Positions 18,822 through 27,674 of a stretch of 64,000 nt of DNA are shown here, piece after piece. The notes under the pieces were generated by a model that was not told where the DNA came from, ran no database searches, and worked only from the letters and a program-made list of their open reading frames with translations. A program made the translations under genes and the position numbers. The DNA is from Candidatus Fredericiella danica (lineage in GTDB: Bacteria > Chloroflexota > Anaerolineae > Caldilineales > Caldilineaceae), in the NCBI GenBank assembly GCA_016713335.1, contig JADJPH010000016.1:1-64000 (forward strand), written 5' to 3'. The stretch's first letter is position 1; each line of letters begins with the position of its first letter.

Positions 18822-21352
18822 CACCGAGCAGCAATTCTCTAACTATCGACAATAGCGAACGGACGGTAAATGGCTTGCTTAAGTAGGCATTAGCGCCTGC
18901 GGCCATAAAGCGTTCCCGATCCCCACTCATCGCCAACGAATTCAGCGCGACAATCGGAGTGGCGGCGATTTCTGGATCGGTGCTGGCACGGATCTGTTTG
19001 ATCGCTTCGATGCCATCGATATATGGCATTTGAACGTCCATGAGAACGAGATCCGGTCGCCTGGCTGATGCTGCGCATCACTTCCGCACCGTTCGTCACC
19101 GTGAGCACGTCGCACCCTGCTGCTGTCAGGCATTCCCACCTGAATGGATGGTTGCCAGGCCGTCCTCAGCCAAGAGAATTTGGGGCGGATGGCTCAGAAT
19201 ACCAGATAGTGAAAGGCTACCGGTTGAATCTGGATGACTGACCGTATCTGGGCCTCCGATTGGCTTGTAGTCATCCGCCCGCCAAGGTAGTGTCACCCGG
19301 AAGCAACTACCTTCCCCTTGTGAGCTGTCGATGCCGACTCCTCCGCCATGCATTTCCGCCAACCGACGCACCAACGCCAAACCGAGCCCGGTGCCGGAGT
19401 AAGTCCGATTTAGCCCGCTATCGAGTTGTACGAAGGGCTGGAATAGGCGTCGCTGATCGTCTTCAGCGATCCCCACGCCATTGTCAGTCACCTCAAAGAT
19501 GACCTGTTCACAGGCGGCGTCGGCGTGTACGGCAAGTTGGATCCGTCCGTCTTTCGGTGTGAACTTTACCGCGTTGTTCAGCAGGTTAACAAGAATCTGT
19601 TTGAGGCGTTTTGGATCGGCTTCGATCATCAGATGCTCAGGTGAACACGTATATGACAGTGTGTGATTCAATGCGGCTGCCTGTTCGGAAACCAATTGCA
19701 TGCTCGAAATGCAAAGATCTGTGACATTGACCCGCTGAATGTTAATTTCCATACCACCCGCTTCAAGCTTGCTGAGATCCAGGATGCTGTTAATCACATC
19801 AAGTAGATGATTCCCGGAGCGGTGAATCAATTGGATCGTCCGCACCTGGCGCAGATTCAATGGTCCATATACGTCTTCAAGTAGTGCATCTGCGCCACCG
19901 AGAATGCCGGTGAGCGGCGTGCGTAGTTCATGGCTCATCGTTGCCAGGAACTCGTCCTTCATGCGTGAACTGCGTTCCAGGGCGCGGTTAGCGCGCTCAA
20001 GCTCGGCTGTACGCTTCGCAATGCGTTGTTCCAGTTCGAGGGTGAGTTGGTGCAGTGCTTGTTCGGCACGATAGCGCGCCGTGATATCTTCTGACATTGA
20101 AAGCAGGTTCGTCACAACGCCCGATGCATCACGTAATCCCCAAACTGACAATGACATGCGGGCATGGGCGCCATCTTTGCGAACCGCATCGAAGTCCGTG
20201 TGCCAAACCTCCCCCTGTTGCAGAGCAAGGTCAATGGCACGCTGCACTTCCGGATCTAAATTCTCGCGGCGGAGGGTCATCCAACTTCTGCCCACCACTT
20301 CCGCAGATGGCATGCCGGTCAGCTCTTGAAATGTGCGATTCACAAAAAGATGACACCCTTTGGATCCATGATCACTGTTGAGACCGTGCTGCCATTGACG
20401 ACACGCGCCATCAGGTCGCGCTGCGCCTCCGCCAGCTTGCGGTCGGTGACATCTTGCGCGACGACAAGGATAGCGTCATCACCAAAGACCGAAATGCGGT
20501 GTGCACTGATCTCTACGTCAATCACATCATCTGATTTTGTGCGATGACGCTGTTCTCCATAGTAAGGCCACGCCGGGGAAGTTGGTTGGAACTTGGCACC
20601 GGGGCTGCGATTTCAACCAAGACATCTGGCACTTTCAGGCCCAAGAATTCGTCGCGAGAGTAGCCGTAGTGCCGTACTGCCGCTTCGTTGACTTCGATCA
20701 ACTGAGCATCTGAGGTGCGCGCCACACACATGGGGAGTGGGTTATCGGCAAAGAGCACGCGGAAGTCAGCTTCGCGTTGGCGGAGTTCCTGTACCGCAAG
20801 GTGTAATTTCGCGTTGCTGCGGTTCATGCTGTGTGCGAAGAGCCACGCCACCAGCGCAATAAAAAAGAGCACGATCATGGATGGGATCGCCGGCACGCGC
20901 TGGCCTGCCGTCACACCAATCCAATAGATGGCGACACTGCAGAGCCCAGCAGCGACGAAGCTTGCCCATGGCGGCAAGATCAATCCCGCGATCAACACTG
21001 GCAGCGCAAAAAAGACAACGGCACGCCCGTTTGTGACTTGTTCGGGCGAATCACTGATTGCGCCTGCTACAACCAATAGGCAGACCAGCAGCCCACCAGC
21101 CAATTCAATCGAGATCCAGCGTGCGATCACATAGGTGGCTGCAACCGCAATAATGATCACCAAAACGCCGTGAATCATCACACGGATGTCGTCAACCGTC
21201 AGCTCGGGACTCGGTGTGGCAAAGAAGAGCACGATCCACGCAAGCCCCCCGACGACCAGCATCGAAAGCAGCAGGAGGTTCAGAAGACTGCGCCGGCGTT
21301 CGCGATCTTCGAGAGCGACATGAGCATCGTCTTGTACGGCAGGTGGGATCAT
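18805..21352 (-). CDS. Hybrid sensor histidine kinase with N-terminal membrane region, PAS domains and receiver, frameshifted
   Basis: Pieces in order: 21352-20522 (five or six membrane spans, then a PAS domain, VLFADNPLPMCVARTSDAQL), 20525-20340 (second PAS, DDAILVVAQDVTDRK), 20343-19126 (third PAS; HisKA with the phospho-acceptor in MSHELRTPLTG; HATPase with NLLNNAVKF, DNGVGI and GTGLGLALVRR), and the receiver domain to 18805 with the phospho-Asp in LVLMDVQMP and Lys in YLSKPF. Four indels (near 20522, 20345, 19140 and 19060) split what must be one gene of about 850 residues. It detects a signal at the membrane and transfers phosphate to its own receiver. No dedicated response regulator gene is adjacent. 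Confidence 0.88.
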
Positions 21353-21452
21353 CTGGGATCCAGTCCTTTTCCCCTTCGACCGACGCGAACATCGCGCTCA
21401 CCAGGGGATACGATGAATCCATTCTACACCCACAGACAGGTTGCTGTTCCTG

Positions 21453-22253
21453 TCAGGATTCTGCCGGGCCTCGGGCCGCATGATAGGCAGCGGCTAGCCA
21501 GTGTTCGACCTGATCGTCCACCTGATCGACGGCAGTCAAGACAACCTTATGCGTCACCGATTCAGCTCCCAGGCTCTTGCCGGCAGCAACGAGGCGATCC
21601 GTGTCGGGTTCGCCGGGCAGGCGGAGGCCAAGTTCGAGTTGGAGCGGCCGCACCCTGGTTTTGACCACGGCGAACTGCTGCTTTCGCGAGAATGCAATAT
21701 AGGTTTCTCTGGCATTCATTTCGACGTCAGATCCAAGTGTCCACACGTAGTCAACGATGCGGTCGAAGATGGGCCGGAGCGTCTCGCGCTGCCCGGAGAA
21801 GTGTGCATCCACAGGATCTTCCGCGTTGTCCGATTTCGCCGGTTTGAAGCGCATTGCGGACCAGATATCGTTCATTGCAACCTGGCGCACGCCTTCCCAA
21901 CCTTGTGTCACCATCAACTGCCACGCAATGTCGCGGTTGAGGTCAGTCTGGATGCCCATCCCCGGCTTTGGGTATGAGATCCACAACATCCCGTCCGGCT
22001 TCAGCGCAGTCACCGCCGCCGGTAGTTCGGCGGTCAGCATGGCGCGGTCCACGGCAAACAACTGCACCATATCAGCCGGTGCGGCGCCGGCATCGATGAT
22101 CCTGGCGCCCGCCGGCAGCGGTTCCACCAGGCTGGCATAGTCAAAGGGTGGGTTGATTGGGAGCACCGTCATGTCCGGTTTGATCTGGAGCTTGGTTGCG
22201 AGTGAGCTGGCTGGCATCGCGATTCCCCCTGGCGGGCTACTTGAAGTGGTCAT
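21453..22253 (-). CDS. DUF3052-like/DUF5655-domain protein
   Basis: A 266-residue cytoplasmic protein in two halves. Residues 14-130 (KLQIKPDMTVLPINPP, ALKPDGMLWISYPKP) match the DUF3052-type fold seen in small proteins of many bacteria. Residues 150-260 (VDAHFSGQRETLRPIFDRIV, RKQQFAVVKTRVRPLQLELG) match DUF5655, a domain with a conserved Phe/Arg core and unknown function. The two are often found apart; joined they may form a ligand- or nucleic-acid-binding unit. No catalytic set can be named. It sits between the sensor kinase and OsmC. Confidence 0.7.
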   Translation of the reverse strand: MTTSSSPPGGIAMPASSLATKLQIKPDMTVLPINPPFDYASLVEPLPAGARIIDAGAAPADMVQLFAVDRAMLTAELPAAVTALKPDGMLWISYPKPGMGIQTDLNRDIAWQLMVTQGWEGVRQVAMNDIWSAMRFKPAKSDNAEDPVDAHFSGQRETLRPIFDRIVDYVWTLGSDVEMNARETYIAFSRKQQFAVVKTRVRPLQLELGLRLPGEPDTDRLVAAGKSLGAESVTHKVVLTAVDQVDDQVEHWLAAAYHAARGPAES

Positions 22254-22426
22254 TTTTGGCGCCGATTTGTCACGTCCGTTCGTGTTTTTGCACTGCTGCC
22301 GTCCGGCGTAGCATCAGCGCATCCCTTCTGTAGATTTTACCATCAACCGGTAAAGCCGGCTCACTCAAACGGGCGCTGAGTCATTTCCATGGTCCGGCGC
22401 CCCCGTCTTCCCTGATTCGGGACTAT

Positions 22427-22440
22427 TTGCGCCTGCGCAA
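22427..22440. promoter_or_regulatory. Palindrome TTGCGC-CT-GCGCAA upstream of the OsmC gene
   Basis: A perfect 6-bp inverted repeat with a 2-base spacer, about 90 bases upstream of the OsmC start, in the otherwise gene-free stretch 22254-22530. A near-identical palindrome (TTGCGC-TT-GCGCAA) lies at 23827-23840 in the 3' end of the Crp/Fnr gene. It could be a binding site of that regulator, but this is a guess from proximity. Confidence 0.3.
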
Positions 22441-22530
22441 CGACGCCTCGCCCGCTTGCTGCTATAGTTGATAGTGGGTGCATCTATCTTTTAAACAATC
22501 GAATTCAGTAAAGAGTAGCTTGAGGACATC

Positions 22531-22947
22531 ATGGGAAAGATTACGACGTTTTATAAGGGTGATATGCTCTTTGAGAGCAAGTTGGGCAATCACAGTATCC
22601 TGATCGACGTTCCAGCAAATATGGGAGGCAGCGACCGGGCGCCGACCCCGCCAGAACTATTCGTTGCCTCGTTGGGTTCCTGTGTGGGTGCGTTTGTTGC
22701 CCACTACTGCAACAATGCCGGGATCGATACCCGCGATATGAGTGTCGACGTGAGCTTTGACAAAGTGGAAGACCCCACGCGGCTGACAAACGTCAAGATC
22801 ACGGTGAAAATGCCACACGGTGCATGTGGGCGTCGCAAGGAAGCGTTGCGGCGGGTGGCGGAGCATTGTCCGGTGCATGAGACCATCAACACGATCGAAG
22901 GTGTGGAGTTCGAGTTGCTCGGGAGTGAGGAGCTACAGCTACAATAG
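22531..22947 (+). CDS. OsmC/Ohr-family peroxiredoxin-like protein
   Basis: A 138-residue OsmC-type protein, which reduces organic hydroperoxides with two cysteines. The first active-site Cys region is VASLGSCVGAFVAHYCNNAG and the second Cys is in VAEHCPVHETI, the classical pair (SLGSC...HCPV). The fold-typical Arg/Glu pattern is also present. RBS GAGGA precedes the ATG. It is on the same strand as the Crp/Fnr gene but a hairpin separates them. Confidence 0.9.
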   Translation: MGKITTFYKGDMLFESKLGNHSILIDVPANMGGSDRAPTPPELFVASLGSCVGAFVAHYCNNAGIDTRDMSVDVSFDKVEDPTRLTNVKITVKMPHGACGRRKEALRRVAEHCPVHETINTIEGVEFELLGSEELQLQ

Positions 22948-23003
22948 TCTCCCCTCCTGCCCTACGCTCCTTTGAAATTGAACAGCATGCCCTCTATACT
23001 GTT

Positions 23004-23033
23004 AGGGACGACTGGGTTACGCCAGTCGTCCCT
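23004..23033 (+). terminator. 12-bp hairpin after the OsmC gene
   Basis: AGGGACGACTGG (23004-23015) pairs perfectly with CCAGTCGTCCCT (23022-23033), loop GTTACG, followed by CTGCCTTTTATT. It ends OsmC transcription and shows that the open frame beginning at 22972 is not the true start of the next gene. Confidence 0.75.
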
Positions 23034-23100
23034 CTGCCTTTTATTGGGCAGCGGTCATGCTGTGCAGTGGAGCCGAGTGGCTGGGCAGGAGTTCAGGATG

Positions 23101-23850
23101 GTTGCCGATCCGAGATTGCTTGAGGTCTTGCAGCAGAATGCGATGTTGGCCGGACTCAGCGACGTTGTACTGCGCCAGTTGCTTGCTGATGGCAGTATGC
23201 GAAGTTTTGGGATCAACGAGGCGCTGATCCACCAGGGCGACCCCGCACGCTGGTTCGCTGTTGTGATTGAGGGGCGTGCCAAATTGGTGCAACTGGCGTT
23301 GGACGGCCGGCAGGCGCTGATTCGGTACATAGGACCCGCCCAGGAGTTCGGCATCATTGCTGTGTTGCCTGACACGGATTACCCACTTTCCGTACAGGCC
23401 GTTGAGCCATGTATGGCGATCTTCTGGACTGGTGAGACTTTTGGGCAGTATATGCGCCTCTATGCTCAAATTGGCTTCAACGCGCTCCGCGTCATGGTGA
23501 TTCGCAATCAGGAGATGCAGCATCGCTATCAGGAACTCCTGACAGAGCGTGTGGATCAGCGGCTTGCGCGCGCCCTGTTGCGGCTGGCAGAGACGGCAGG
23601 TGAACGCGTTGAATCCGGCGTGCTGTTGACGATTCCCTTTACACGTGAAGATCTGGCCGAGCTAACCGGGACAACGCTCTTCAGTGTCAGCCGGACGCTA
23701 AGCGCCTGGGAGCAAGTTGGATTGGTCGAGACTGAGCGTGGGCGCATCGTCGTGCGCAGCCTGGAGGGGCTGCGTGACTTTGCCAACGTGCCGGAGCCGA
23801 TGCCCTCGTGCCCAATTTGTGGCTATTTGCGCTTGCGCAAAGACGGTTAG
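23101..23850 (+). CDS. Crp/Fnr-family transcriptional regulator
   Basis: About 249 residues from ATG 23101, placed there because GGAG lies just upstream and a terminator occupies the frame before it. The cyclic-nucleotide-binding-like beta barrel spans residues 10-130 (LIHQGDPARWFAVVIEGRAKL), followed by the dimer helix and the HTH_Crp domain (IPFTREDLAELTGTTLFSVS). No N-terminal Fnr-type Cys cluster is seen; in contrast the extreme C-terminus carries CPICGYLRLRK, an unusual two-Cys tail that may bind metal or sense redox. Effector unknown. It follows OsmC, so control of oxidative-stress genes is possible. Confidence 0.88.
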   Translation, partial: VADPRLLEVLQQNAMLAGLSDVVLRQLLADGSMRSFGINEALIHQGDPARWFAVVIEGRAKLVQLALDGRQALIRYIGPAQEFGIIAVLPDTDYPLSVQAVEPCMAIFWTGETFGQYMRLYAQIGFNALRVMVIRNQEMQHRYQELLTERVDQRLARALLRLAETAGERVESGVLLTIPFTREDLAELTGTTLFSVSRTLSAWEQVGLVETERGRIVVRSLEGLRDFANVPEPMPSCPICGYLRLRKDG

Positions 23851-23999
23851 CCCAAACTTCGCTACACTATGGGAGAGGGCGACAGATAATTGGCGCCTAT
23901 ATCCATCCTGCCACACCGCACAGGTGGAAGCGGTTGAGTAAGCCACCCCTGGTGCGTTCACGCAGGTGAAGAGTTACGCGAAGGAAAGAGGGGTAAGCC

Positions 24000-24161
24000 A
24001 TGTCAATCCAGGCAATCGAGGCAGTCACGCCGGGCGCACACGAACGACTCTGCTGTCGCATCTGTAGAGTCATGGGGATCTGCTATTTGGTGTTGCTCAT
24101 TGCACCGATGTTTTTGCTGCTGAGCGCTGTGATGCTGGCGCTGTGGGTCTTCATGTTCTGA
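24000..24161 (+). CDS. Small Cys-containing membrane protein, 53 residues
   Basis: An ORF with a good RBS (GAAAGAGGGG about 8 bases ahead of ATG 24000) and its own rho-independent terminator 160 bases downstream. Residues 18-22 read CCRIC, and residues 27-53 form one hydrophobic helix (ICYLVLLIAPMFLLLSAVML). No relative recognised. It may be a small membrane-bound regulator or metal-binding peptide; function unknown. The RBS plus terminator make it more than a random frame. Confidence 0.55.
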   Translation: MSIQAIEAVTPGAHERLCCRICRVMGICYLVLLIAPMFLLLSAVMLALWVFMF

Positions 24162-24324
24162 CCTGTTGGACGGGCTTGCTGGCGTCATGATGTTGTGTGC
24201 CTGCGTTTGAACTAACATTGTATTAACCTGCTGTCTGGGTACGCCCAGCGGATTGAGTTCGGGTTTCCCCTCGGCGACTGAACGCGATCTGTCTAAAGAC
24301 TGGCTGTAATCAAATCCTATCGCA

Positions 24325-24356
24325 CATGGGAAGTCACAAGACTTCCCATGTTTTTT
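24325..24356 (+). terminator. Rho-independent terminator
   Basis: CATGGGAAGTC (24325-24335), loop ACAA, GACTTCCCATG (24340-24350), then six T. A textbook intrinsic terminator for the small membrane-protein gene. The rest of 24162-24517 holds the uvrA promoter and SOS box; nothing else is evident there. Confidence 0.9.
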
Positions 24357-24383
24357 GTGCCGTAGGCGCCGTCGCGGTACAAT
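24355..24383 (+). promoter_or_regulatory. Promoter of uvrA
   Basis: TTGTGC (24355-24360) and TACAAT (24378-24383) with a 17-base spacer; the -10 matches five of six, the -35 three of six. The predicted transcription start, near 24390, falls within the SOS box. The -35 overlaps the T tract of the upstream terminator. Confidence 0.55.
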
Positions 24384-24386
24384 ATA

Positions 24387-24400
24387 CGAACTTTTGTTCG
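24387..24400. promoter_or_regulatory. LexA (SOS) box, Gram-positive type
   Basis: CGAAC-TTTT-GTTCG at 24387-24400 is a perfect palindrome and matches the CGAAC-N4-GTTCG consensus bound by Bacillus- and actinobacteria-type LexA. It lies four bases after the -10 hexamer of the uvrA promoter, where a repressor would block initiation. Confidence 0.8.
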
Positions 24401-24517
24401 ATTCAGGTTGTTGTAGTTGGAGTGCTGCAATCGGGCAGGTAAGGGAATCGGCACGCAAGGTTGTTGCGCGCTTCAGGCTGGCGTATCGCTCCGGGGCAGT
24501 CGCGAAAGGGAGTGTCT

Positions 24518-27490
24518 ATGGCACTGGATAAGTTGGTTGTGCGCGGCGCGCGCGAACACAATCTGAAGAACATCGATCTGGAAATACCGCGTGACAAGTT
24601 GGTGGTGATCACCGGGTTGAGTGGCAGCGGGAAGAGTAGCCTGGCCTTTGACACCATTTATGCCGAAGGTCAGCGGCGCTATGTCGAGTCATTGTCCGCC
24701 TATGCGCGCCAATTCCTTGGCCTCATGGAAAAACCGAACGTTGATCAGATCGAGGGGCTTTCGCCCGCGATATCCATTGATCAGAAGGGTTCGGGGCGCA
24801 ATCCACGGTCGACCGTCGGGACTGTCACCGAGATCTACGACTACCTGCGTCTTCTCTATGCCCGCATCGGCCAGCCCCACTGCCCCACCTGCGGTGAGCC
24901 GATCACCCAGCAGACGCCCACTCAGGTTGTAGACGGCATCATGGAGATGACTGAAGGCAGCCGGCTGCTGCTGTTGGCGCCGATCATCAAGGATCGCAAG
25001 GGCAATCACAAAAACGTCTTTGAGAACCTCCAGAAGCAGGGGTTCGTCCGCGTCCGGGTCAACAGTGAGTTGTACGAGATCGCTGAGGTCCCGGAACTGG
25101 ATCGCTACAAGATGCACACGATCGAGGCGGTCGTCGATCGCATCGTCGTGCGCCGTCCCGGCGTTGACGAGCGCGGCGAACAGACTGGTACAGACCTCTC
25201 ACGCCTGGCAGACTCCGTCGAAACGGCATTGCGGCTGGGCAGTGGGGTGATGGTCGTCTCAGACGTGAGCGATCGCGATAATCCGAAAGACCGTACGTTT
25301 AGCGAGCATTTTGCGTGCGTGAAGTGCGGCACCAGTCTCCCTGAGATTGAACCACGCACCTTCTCATTCAACAGCCCGCACGGCGCTTGCCCCACTTGCA
25401 CCGGATTGGGATCGTTACAGGAATTTGATCCGGAGCTCATGTTTGATGAGGATCTGACACTGGAAGAGGGCGCGGTGATTCCGTGGCGCCGAGCGAATGA
25501 AGATGACACAGACGGCTACTATCGCCAGATTCTGCAAGCTGTGTGCAAGCAATTTGCGATTCCGTTCCGCGTGCCGGTGAAGGAACTGAGCTTGAAGCAG
25601 CGGGACGTCATTCTCTGGGGGACGCCCAAGAAGGGCGAAAAAGTCCGCGTCGATTATACGAACAGTGAAGGCCAATCCCGTTACTATGAGACCGGTTTCA
25701 CCGGGGTCATGAACAGCCTGCAGCGACGGTATCAGGAGACGACCAGCGAGTACATTCGGACCAAACTTGAAGAGTATATGAGTGTGCGCCCCTGCCCCAT
25801 CTGTGGTGGTAAACGGCTGAAGCCTGAGGCGCTTGCGGTGAAGGTTGTTGGCAAGAACATCTGGGAAGTCACCCGCATGACGGTGGAGGAGAGTCTCGAA
25901 TTTGTGCAGATGTTGCAGGGCGAAGATGCGGGTGCGGTGGTGATTCCGGGTGGCAATGGCGCCAATGCATTGCCATTGCAGGCGTCGCCGCTCACACAGC
26001 GCCAGCGCACGATTTCACATCAGGTGCTGAAGGAAATCGCCGCCCGGCTTGGATTCATGGCGAATGTCGGATTGGATTATCTGACCCTGGATCGCACGGC
26101 AGTTACCCTCTCGGGCGGCGAGTCGCAGCGGATCCGGCTGGCGACGCAGATTGGCTCGCAGTTGATGGGGGTGCTCTACATTCTGGATGAGCCGAGTATC
26201 GGGCTGCATCAGCGGGACAATGATCGTCTGCTCGGTACGCTGAAAGGCATGCGAGATCTTGGCAACACGGTGCTGGTGGTGGAACACGACGAGGACACGA
26301 TCCGGACGGCGGATTGGGTCGTCGATATGGGACCGGGCGCAGGCGAGCACGGCGGGCACGTCGTGTGCTCCGCCCCGCGGGACGAGTTCATTCACTGCCC
26401 GGACAGCCTGACTGCACGCTATTTACGGGGTGAAGTGCGCATCGCCGTTCCACGCGAACGGCGCGAAGGCAACGGCAAGTACGTCGTCATACAGGGGGCG
26501 CGTGAAAACAACCTGAAAAGCGTCAATGTCCGGATCCCGCTTGGCAAATTTGTTGCGGTGACGGGTGTTTCGGGGAGCGGCAAGTCGACACTTGTTGTGG
26601 AAGTGCTCTACAAGCGGTTGGCGCAGTTGATGTACCGTGCCAAAGATCGTCCTGGCCAACACGACTCGATCGAGGGGCTGGAGCATCTGGATAAGGTGAT
26701 CGATATCGACCAGAGTCCGATTGGCCGTACCCCACGATCCAATCCTGCGACCTATGTGGGTCTATTTACGGACCTGCGCGACCTCTTTGCGACGCTGCAG
26801 GAAGCCAAGGCGCGCGGCTACAAGAGTGGCCGCTTCTCGTTCAACGTCAAGGGCGGACGCTGTGAAGCGTGCCAGGGTGATGGTATCATCCGGATCGAAA
26901 TGCAGTTCCTCCCCGACGTCTATGTACCGTGCGAAGAGTGCAAGGGCCATCGCTACAACCGCGAGACGCTGGAGATTCACTTCCGCGGCAAATCGATTTC
27001 CGATGTCCTGGACATGACGGTTGAAGAGGCATTGGAGTTTTTCCAGCATATCCCGCGCCTGCGCAACAAGCTGGAGACGCTGAACGCAGTTGGTTTGGGG
27101 TATGTGCGGCTTGGCCAGCCGGCGACCACGCTCTCGGGTGGCGAGGCGCAGCGCATCAAGTTGAGCAAGGAACTGAGCCGGCGGGCGACGGGCAATACGC
27201 TTTACATCCTGGATGAGCCAACAACCGGGCTTCACTTTGAAGATGTGCGCAAGTTGCTCGAAGTGTTGCATGAACTGGTGAACATGGGCAACACGGTGCT
27301 GGTGATCGAGCACAACCTGGATGTGATCAAGAATTGCGACTGGCTGATCGACATGGGACCCGAAGGCGGCACCAAGGGCGGGTATGTCGTCGCCGAGGGT
27401 GGGCCAGAGCATATCGCCAGCGTGGCCAAGAGTTATACGGGGCAGTTTTTGAAGCCGATGCTGGCCGAGGAGAATTACAGCCGCGTGTAA
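24518..27490 (+). CDS. uvrA: Excinuclease ABC subunit A
   Basis: DNA damage recognition ATPase of nucleotide excision repair, 990 residues from ATG 24518 (GGGAG upstream); the open frame begins at 24461 but without RBS. Two ABC modules: Walker A GLSGSGKSSL and GVSGSGKST, signatures LSGGESQRIRLA and LSGGEAQRIKLS, Walker B LYILDEPSIGLH and LYILDEPTTGLH. Zinc-finger cysteines are seen in CPTCGEPI, CVKCGTSLPE/CPTCTG and CEACQGDG/CEECKG. Unbroken over 3 kb. Transcribed alone, with an SOS box in the promoter and a long inverted repeat after the stop. Confidence 0.98.
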   Translation: MALDKLVVRGAREHNLKNIDLEIPRDKLVVITGLSGSGKSSLAFDTIYAEGQRRYVESLSAYARQFLGLMEKPNVDQIEGLSPAISIDQKGSGRNPRSTVGTVTEIYDYLRLLYARIGQPHCPTCGEPITQQTPTQVVDGIMEMTEGSRLLLLAPIIKDRKGNHKNVFENLQKQGFVRVRVNSELYEIAEVPELDRYKMHTIEAVVDRIVVRRPGVDERGEQTGTDLSRLADSVETALRLGSGVMVVSDVSDRDNPKDRTFSEHFACVKCGTSLPEIEPRTFSFNSPHGACPTCTGLGSLQEFDPELMFDEDLTLEEGAVIPWRRANEDDTDGYYRQILQAVCKQFAIPFRVPVKELSLKQRDVILWGTPKKGEKVRVDYTNSEGQSRYYETGFTGVMNSLQRRYQETTSEYIRTKLEEYMSVRPCPICGGKRLKPEALAVKVVGKNIWEVTRMTVEESLEFVQMLQGEDAGAVVIPGGNGANALPLQASPLTQRQRTISHQVLKEIAARLGFMANVGLDYLTLDRTAVTLSGGESQRIRLATQIGSQLMGVLYILDEPSIGLHQRDNDRLLGTLKGMRDLGNTVLVVEHDEDTIRTADWVVDMGPGAGEHGGHVVCSAPRDEFIHCPDSLTARYLRGEVRIAVPRERREGNGKYVVIQGARENNLKSVNVRIPLGKFVAVTGVSGSGKSTLVVEVLYKRLAQLMYRAKDRPGQHDSIEGLEHLDKVIDIDQSPIGRTPRSNPATYVGLFTDLRDLFATLQEAKARGYKSGRFSFNVKGGRCEACQGDGIIRIEMQFLPDVYVPCEECKGHRYNRETLEIHFRGKSISDVLDMTVEEALEFFQHIPRLRNKLETLNAVGLGYVRLGQPATTLSGGEAQRIKLSKELSRRATGNTLYILDEPTTGLHFEDVRKLLEVLHELVNMGNTVLVIEHNLDVIKNCDWLIDMGPEGGTKGGYVVAEGGPEHIASVAKSYTGQFLKPMLAEENYSRV

Positions 27491-27525
27491 GCTTTTTGCC
27501 CCCTCTGACAAAATTTTGTCGTTTG

Positions 27526-27578
27526 ACACCACCCTGCGCTGCGCGGAAAATGTATGCCCGTGCAGCGCAGGGTGGTGT
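27526..27578. terminator. 17-bp inverted repeat after uvrA
   Basis: ACACCACCCTGCGCTGC (27526-27542) pairs perfectly with GCAGCGCAGGGTGGTGT (27562-27578), loop of 19 bases, without T tract. Probable transcription end or mRNA-stabilising structure. Confidence 0.6.
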
Positions 27579-27674
27579 GCGTCTACCACCCCTGGTGCAC
27601 CAGCGTTCATCGTGGCTTCTAGCTTGAGAACACCAACGTAGTTTCCTGTCAGGAAAAAGGGGAGAGAGCCAAAC

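Noticed and set aside
22972..23100. Extended N-terminus of the Crp/Fnr regulator
   Set aside because: The frame crosses a terminator hairpin and has no RBS; ATG 23101 is better.
24387..24410. tRNA T-arm (GTTCGATTC)
   Set aside because: No matching acceptor, D or anticodon stems upstream; the sequence is half of the SOS box.
27580..27674. TPP riboswitch ahead of the NMT1/THI5-type gene
   Set aside because: The conserved CUGAGA and ACCUGAU cores are missing.
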